Shown: positions 6,168-10,163 of the stretch, one piece after another
Numbering within the stretch: position 1 is the first letter of the stretch
Layout of the letters: the number at the start of each line of letters is the position of its first letter
Origin: an uncultured Prevotella sp.
GTDB taxonomy: Bacteria; Bacteroidota; Bacteroidia; Bacteroidales; Bacteroidaceae
Reading direction: 5' to 3'
Length of the DNA: 10,163 bases
NCBI GenBank assembly: GCA_900556795.1
Contig: USQD01000054.1
Span: 1-10,163 of the forward strand
The notes under the pieces: model-generated
What the model saw: only the letters and a program-made list of their open reading frames with translations
Databases searched by the model: none
What the model was told of the DNA's origin: nothing
Made by a program: the position numbers and the translations under genes

Positions 6168-9100
6168 TTAGAATGTTACGCTCAAACCGAATGAGTGAGT
6201 GCGGAGCAATGGATAAGAGCTGAGTCGCTGACTGGTTGCCTCTGGATCCACGTTGATGTCGAGATTGTCGATTGTGAACAGGTTCTCGCAAGAGTAGTAA
6301 ACACGTACCTTGTTGACATGAAGGAATTCAAGTGCCGACTTAGGAAGTGTATAACCCAACTGCAAGTTCTTCAAACGGCAGTAAGATACATTCTTGAGCC
6401 AGAATGTAGAGATTACATTACGTGAAGAGCTAGGAGAGTTTGTGTCAGTAAACAATCGTGGCATCTTAGGATTTGACTTGTTGTAAGTCCAAGAGTCTCT
6501 CCAGATGGTTGCTGGGTGAGAGCTGTCGCCTACAAAAGCACCTTCTACCTCGTATGCATCGAAGTAGCGGTAAGCCTTAAACTGTCCGTTGAAGAACAGA
6601 GAGAGGTCGAAGCCCTTCCAAGCTGCGTTCAGGTTCAAACCGAAGGTCCAGCGAGGAACCGAACTACCTGCATAGAAGCGGTCGTTCTCGGCATCAATCT
6701 TGCCGTCACCATTGATATCGGCATACTTCAAGTCACCAGCCTTGAACTTGCCACCACTGAAAGGACAAGCACCCTTTGAACCGTCTGCTGGCCAGTATTT
6801 GTTCATATATTCCTCTGCTTCAGCATCTGACTGGAAGAATCCGTCAGCCTTATATACATAGTAGCTGTTGAACTCCTGACCCGTAGCGTTGCGCTGGTTG
6901 TAGCCAGTACCTACGTATCCCTTACCAGGCATGCTCTCAATCTTGTTCTTGTTGTATGCAACATTCAAGCCTGCGCCTACTGTCACCTCACCAAACTTAT
7001 CGTTGTAGTTGAGGCTCATCTCGACACCCTGGTTGCGCATCTGACCCACATTGTCAAGATAGCTACCCAAAGCGAACTCGTAAGGAGCATCTACAGAGAT
7101 CAAGATACCATCTGTAAGACGGTTGTAGTAATCAACAGATGCAGTAATCTTGTTGTCGAGGAATCCCAGGTCAACACCTACGCCCCATGTGGTCGCCTTT
7201 TCCCAAGTGATGGTGTTGATCTTGTATGAACTCTGGTAGTATCCAGATGTTACCTTGCCGTCGAATGCATACTTGGCGTTGATACTGTATGTATTGATAG
7301 CTGGATAGTAGTCGCTTAAAGCCTCCTGGTTACCCAACTGACCCCAAGATCCGCGAATCTTGAAGTTAGAGAGCCAAGACTTGGTACCCTCCATGAAAGC
7401 TTCCTCGCTTACACGCCATCCTGCAGAGAATGATGGGAAGTAACCCCAACGATGACCATCTGCGAAACGGCTGGATGCATCAGCACGGAGGTTAGCCTCG
7501 AAGAGGTAACGGCCTGCAAAGTCGTAGTTAACACGACCAAACCATGAAAGCATATTCAACTCACGGGTATTTCCCTGTGCCTGCTGGGTAGATACATCAC
7601 CCGCATTGATATCGGTCACATTATTGTTAGGGAAATTCTTGCGGTAAGTGTACCAATACTTATAGTCGTAAGCCTCTGCATGCCATCCTGCCAAAGCCCC
7701 AACGGTATGCTGTCCGAAGGTCTTGTTGTAGTTCAGCAATGCTTCGAAGGTTTTACGTTCCCACTTATATACTCGTTCATCGTGGAAATTTGGATCGGTC
7801 TTCTTGTTCGCATTGTAAACGAAGAACTTCTGGAAATAGTCGTAGTTCTGGTTGTCGTTTACATAAGATGCACTCAACTTAGCTGTCAAACCGTCAAGAA
7901 TCTTGTAATCAACACCGAAGAGACCTGTGAAGTTGGTATTGCGGCGATATACCTTCAGATCGTTGTCGAGCCATGCAATAGGGCTACCATCAGAGATAGT
8001 TCCCCATGTGCCGTCGTCATAACGAGCGGTAATCCATGGTGAAATCAAGTTGAGCTGACGGATAATCTGGTCAGAACTGCCACCTGCGTATGCTGAAGAT
8101 GGGTCAGTATAATCGTTCTTGATATAAGCGAGGTTCAAGCGAGCTGTAAGGCGGCTGTTAATCTTCATCTCCAGGTTGGTACGGCCGTTTATCTGTTCAC
8201 GACCAGCATGAGGCAAGATACCCGACTGCTTCAGATAACCTACAGATGCCAGATAGTTTACGCTCTCTGTTCCACCGTTTACGCTTACGTTGTGGTGCTG
8301 CAATGAACCTGTTTTGTAAGCCAGGTCGTACCAATCGGTATTAGGGAGTGCATTGATTTCCTCTTCAGAGGTAAATTTCTTAGCCTTGCCCTCGCTTTCG
8401 AGCGCATCATTCAGCATGTGAGCATACTCGTATGAATCCAGACGGTCAACCAGGCTGGTTGGATTCTGCACACTCACATAACCATTATAAGAAACTTGAG
8501 GCTTGCCGCTCTTACCACGCTTGGTGGTGATGAGGATAACGCCGTTGGCAGCCTTGGAACCATAGATGGCAGCAGAAGCAGCATCCTTCAATACAGAGAT
8601 GCTCTCGATATCGTTAGGGTCGAGGCTACTCATGGTACCTGACTCTACGCCATCAATCAAAATATAAGGAGAGGAAGAGTTGAGGGTTCCCACACCACGT
8701 ACGTTGATGCTACCTGAATCCATACCTGGAGCACCATTGGTACCGCTGATGGTAACACCAGGCATCATACCCTGGAGTCCACTCTGAACGTTCTGGATAG
8801 GGCGGCTTTCCAAAGCCTTGCTATCTACTGATGATACAGAACCGGTGAGGTTCACCTTCTTCTGTGTACCGTAACCTACAACTACAACTTCATTGAGCTC
8901 CTTGTCTTCAGACTTCATGGTAATCTGCATGTTGCTTGCAGCTGTAAGAGTCTGTGGATTGAAGCCGATGTAGGAAATTGTAATCTTGCCATTAGGATTT
9001 TTCAGACTGAGGGAGAAATTTCCGTCTAGGTCGGTTACTGTTCCATTGGACGTGCCAACTTCCATCACGGTAACACCGATAAGAGGTTCGCCTTGATTGT

Positions 9101-9272
9101 CAACAACACGTCCTGTTGCTACTTTCTTCTGCTGTTGGATGCTGGTGGTAGGGCGGTTCAAGTTGTCAGCTTTTACCATAGTACCATTTGCAAACGCAGG
9201 AAACATGGAAGTCAGCGCACAAATCAGCAACGCTGTCTTCATTTGGTCTTTAGGTTTCATGTTCTTACTCAT
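6168..9272 (-). CDS. SusC/RagA-family TonB-dependent outer-membrane transporter
   Basis: This 1034-residue beta-barrel imports ligands bound by its SusD partner, using energy passed on by TonB. In order: a signal peptide, most likely the segment MKTALLICALTSMFPAFA (11-28); a carboxypeptidase-D-regulatory-like domain (about 51-119; GRVVDNQGEPLIGVTV, DLDGNFSL); the SusC-typical ELNEVVVVGYGTQKKVNLTG (125-144); the plug with AAIYGSKAANGVILITTKRG (234-253); then the barrel ending in an aromatic Phe, as outer-membrane proteins do. A calcium-loop-like DINGDGKID lies near residue 850, a common SusC feature. No STN signalling domain is present, so direct anti-sigma signalling of the FecA/HTCS-linked kind is not expected. 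The start is ATG at 9272; Met5 (9260) and Met11 (9242) are alternatives. No Shine-Dalgarno site is seen. A candidate promoter lies about 70-100 nt upstream. Confidence 0.96.
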   Translation of the reverse strand: MSKNMKPKDQMKTALLICALTSMFPAFANGTMVKADNLNRPTTSIQQQKKVATGRVVDNQGEPLIGVTVMEVGTSNGTVTDLDGNFSLSLKNPNGKITISYIGFNPQTLTAASNMQITMKSEDKELNEVVVVGYGTQKKVNLTGSVSSVDSKALESRPIQNVQSGLQGMMPGVTISGTNGAPGMDSGSINVRGVGTLNSSSPYILIDGVESGTMSSLDPNDIESISVLKDAASAAIYGSKAANGVILITTKRGKSGKPQVSYNGYVSVQNPTSLVDRLDSYEYAHMLNDALESEGKAKKFTSEEEINALPNTDWYDLAYKTGSLQHHNVSVNGGTESVNYLASVGYLKQSGILPHAGREQINGRTNLEMKINSRLTARLNLAYIKNDYTDPSSAYAGGSSDQIIRQLNLISPWITARYDDGTWGTISDGSPIAWLDNDLKVYRRNTNFTGLFGVDYKILDGLTAKLSASYVNDNQNYDYFQKFFVYNANKKTDPNFHDERVYKWERKTFEALLNYNKTFGQHTVGALAGWHAEAYDYKYWYTYRKNFPNNNVTDINAGDVSTQQAQGNTRELNMLSWFGRVNYDFAGRYLFEANLRADASSRFADGHRWGYFPSFSAGWRVSEEAFMEGTKSWLSNFKIRGSWGQLGNQEALSDYYPAINTYSINAKYAFDGKVTSGYYQSSYKINTITWEKATTWGVGVDLGFLDNKITASVDYYNRLTDGILISVDAPYEFALGSYLDNVGQMRNQGVEMSLNYNDKFGEVTVGAGLNVAYNKNKIESMPGKGYVGTGYNQRNATGQEFNSYYVYKADGFFQSDAEAEEYMNKYWPADGSKGACPFSGGKFKAGDLKYADINGDGKIDAENDRFYAGSSVPRWTFGLNLNAAWKGFDLSLFFNGQFKAYRYFDAYEVEGAFVGDSSHPATIWRDSWTYNKSNPKMPRLFTDTNSPSSSRNVISTFWLKNVSYCRLKNLQLGYTLPKSALEFLHVNKVRVYYSCENLFTIDNLDINVDPEATSQRLSSYPLLRTHSFGLSVTF

Positions 9273-9339
9273 ATTGTTTATGTTAAGAGTTGATGTTTAA
9301 TTAAGATTTAGTGTATCTACTTAGATCTTATTTCGGGGG

Positions 9340-9371
9340 CAAAGCTACAAAAAAAATATGTAATCAGCAAG
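9340..9371 (-). promoter_or_regulatory. Candidate promoter of the susCD operon
   Basis: On the - strand, TAGCTTTG (9347-9340) matches the Bacteroidota -7 element TAnnTTTG. CTTG (9371-9368), 20 bases upstream, is a 3-of-4 match to the -33 TTTG. Transcription would begin near 9333, giving a leader of about 60 nt before the susC ATG. Confidence 0.55.
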
Positions 9372-9480
9372 GAAAAATGAAAGTATTTTCTAATAAACGT
9401 GAAAAAATGTGTGTTTTTTTCAAAAGTAGGGGAGTTATTGTGGCCCTTTTTCTTTTATACCTTATTTATATATAGTATTT

Positions 9481-9563
9481 CCCCCCTTAAAGAAAAATAT
9501 ATTTTCCCTTAAGGAAAAAAATAAAAACCCTTAAGGAAAAATATATTTTTCTTTAAGGAGGGG
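9481..9563. repeat. 22-bp-period CCTTAAGG array / 34-bp inverted repeat
   Basis: Four near-identical palindromic 8-mers lie exactly 22 bases apart: CCTTAAAG at 9485, CCTTAAGG at 9507, CCTTAAGG at 9529, CTTTAAGG at 9551. The 14-base spacers are pure A/T apart from a final C in two of them, and two contain AAAATATATTTT. The whole is also an inverted repeat: 9485-9514 pairs with 9529-9558 with a single mismatch over 30 bp, and CCCC (9481-9484) can pair with GGGG (9560-9563) past one bulged A. It may be a helically phased operator array or cruciform upstream of susC, or the 3' end of the mscL transcript. No T-run follows on either strand. Confidence 0.85.
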
Positions 9564-9628
9564 CAGGAATGGTTGGGATGGAATACTTCTCAAGCCTTGA
9601 TAGTGGTATTCATATCCTCTCATTCCTG
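9564..9628. repeat. Long imperfect hairpin downstream of mscL
   Basis: Three nested paired blocks fit one stem: CAGGAATG (9564-9571) with CATTCCTG (9621-9628), GGAT (9576-9579) with ATCC (9614-9617), and GAATAC (9581-9586) with GTATTC (9606-9611). The apical loop contains the short palindrome TCAAGCCTTGA. It abuts the 22-bp array directly. In the mscL transcript it would form a 3' stem about 40 nt after the stop codon; no U-run follows, so its role as a terminator is uncertain. Confidence 0.6.
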
Positions 9629-9666
9629 TCTTCTTTTTTTTATTCTGCCATGAAAAAAAACAGTGG

Positions 9667-10098
9667 TTATCCCTTCTGCTCTTTCAGTAAATCGCGAATC
9701 TCTGCCAGAAGCTTCTCTTCCTGGGTAGGCTCTGGAGCCTTAGGAGTTTCAGCAGGCTTCTCTTCCTTCTTGGCGGTAACCTTGTTCACTACCTTGATGA
9801 GCAGGAATACACAGAAGGCAACGATGAGGAAGTCGAGAGTGGTCTGAAGAAAATTACCGTAGTTGATGGTTGCCGCTTGAAGCTTCTCGCCAGCGATCAC
9901 CTCTACGGATGGAAGTGTGACTTTGAGGTCGGAGAAGTTGACGCCACCAATGAGCCATCCGATAGGAGGCATGATGATGTCATCTACTACAGAACTTACA
10001 ATCTTGCCGAAAGCACCACCGATGATTACACCGACTGCCATGTCGAGCACATTTCCACGCATGGCGAATTGCTTGAATTCATTCAAAAATTTACCCAT
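9667..10098 (-). CDS. mscL: Large-conductance mechanosensitive channel MscL
   Basis: MscL is a homopentameric inner-membrane channel that opens under membrane tension and releases solutes during hypo-osmotic shock. The 143-residue protein, close to the 136 of E. coli, begins with the amphipathic [20 protein letters not shown] (4-23). It continues through the pore-lining first membrane helix ([20 protein letters not shown], 22-41) and [13 protein letters not shown] periplasmic loop leads to the second helix ([20 protein letters not shown], 83-102). A Lys/Glu/Pro-rich linker ends in the bundle helix [15 protein letters not shown] (127-141), nearly as in E. coli. The ATG is at 10098. The 65 bases upstream to the window end show no clear promoter motif or Shine-Dalgarno site. 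It faces the same way as susC but 394 nt away, so it is probably a separate unit. Confidence 0.97.
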   Translation of the reverse strand: MGKFLNEFKQFAMRGNVLDMAVGVIIGGAFGKIVSSVVDDIIMPPIGWLIGGVNFSDLKVTLPSVEVIAGEKLQAATINYGNFLQTTLDFLIVAFCVFLLIKVVNKVTAKKEEKPAETPKAPEPTQEEKLLAEIRDLLKEQKG

Positions 10099-10163
10099 AG
10101 TCTTTAATGTTTATAATGATTAATACTTTCCTTGAAATGATCCATTTTTTGTTTTTCAGTGTA

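Larger units (their letters stand above)
9273..9666. other. 394-nt non-coding stretch between mscL and susC
   Basis: No convincing gene is present. Read along the susC strand, from mscL to susC, it holds an imperfect hairpin (9564-9628), a 22-bp-period array of CCTTAAGG-like sites (9481-9563), a low-GC region with a TGAAAAAA / TTTTTTTCA stem (9400-9422), the susC promoter candidate (9340-9371) and a short leader. The leader could form a 6-bp stem, TAAGAT 9302-9307 with ATCTTA 9325-9330. A second TAnnTTTG match (TACTTTTG, 9421-9428) has no good partner element. A/T content is much higher than in the flanking genes. Confidence 0.75.

Noticed and set aside
9481..9563. CRISPR array
   Set aside because: The 22-bp period has 8-bp palindromic repeats and near-identical A/T spacers; CRISPR needs longer repeats with unrelated spacers, and no cas gene is present.
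9569..9847. A 92-codon + strand frame overlapping the mscL 3' end
   Set aside because: It is antisense to mscL's conserved C-terminal part and to hairpin DNA, with a Ser/Phe-rich translation typical of a shadow frame.
10099..10163. Promoter of mscL
   Set aside because: No TAnnTTTG with a suitably spaced TTTG was found on the - strand in the 65 bases available, so no site is claimed.

Overview
The window reads as a chromosomal contig end from a Bacteroidota gut or oral commensal of the Prevotella/Segatella type. The grounds are a SusC/SusD outer-membrane pair, promoter-like TTTG / TAnnTTTG elements of the Bacteroidota type, few Shine-Dalgarno sites and A/T-rich intergenic DNA. The genus is inferred from general resemblance; no search was run. 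Bases 1-56 are not biological: they match an Illumina TruSeq indexed adapter left untrimmed, so the genome sequence starts at about base 57.

Left part, + strand (57-2652). The 5'-truncated end of a small membrane protein overlaps a two-domain protein made of an AmgK-like sugar kinase fused to a RapZ-type C-terminal domain. A MurU-like nucleotidyltransferase follows after a 79-nt gap that holds a good promoter candidate inside a perfect 12-bp inverted repeat. Kinase plus nucleotidyltransferase resembles the AmgK/MurU peptidoglycan-recycling route (free amino sugar to sugar-1-phosphate to UDP-sugar). The RapZ-like domain may add amino-sugar-phosphate sensing.

Middle (2653-4484). A 106-nt spacer carrying two runs of heptanucleotide repeats leads into guaA (GMP synthase, + strand). 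guaA converges on the susD gene. Between their stop codons lie a strong bidirectional intrinsic terminator and a second hairpin built from AGTACT/GTACT blocks.

Right part, - strand (4485-10098). The order of transcription is mscL, then a 394-nt non-coding stretch, then susC and susD only 21 nt apart. SusC (TonB-dependent outer-membrane channel) and SusD (surface lipoprotein) should form one glycan or peptide importer. No glycosidase, peptidase or regulator is encoded beside them in the window, so the substrate cannot be read from context. The stretch between mscL and susC contains a candidate susC promoter and, upstream of it, an unusual array: four CCTTAAGG-like 8-mers at an exact 22-bp period that together fold into a roughly 34-bp inverted repeat, abutting a second long imperfect hairpin. 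This array, the kinase-RapZ fusion and the adapter are the points most worth a second look. No tRNA, rRNA, CRISPR or insertion sequence was seen.
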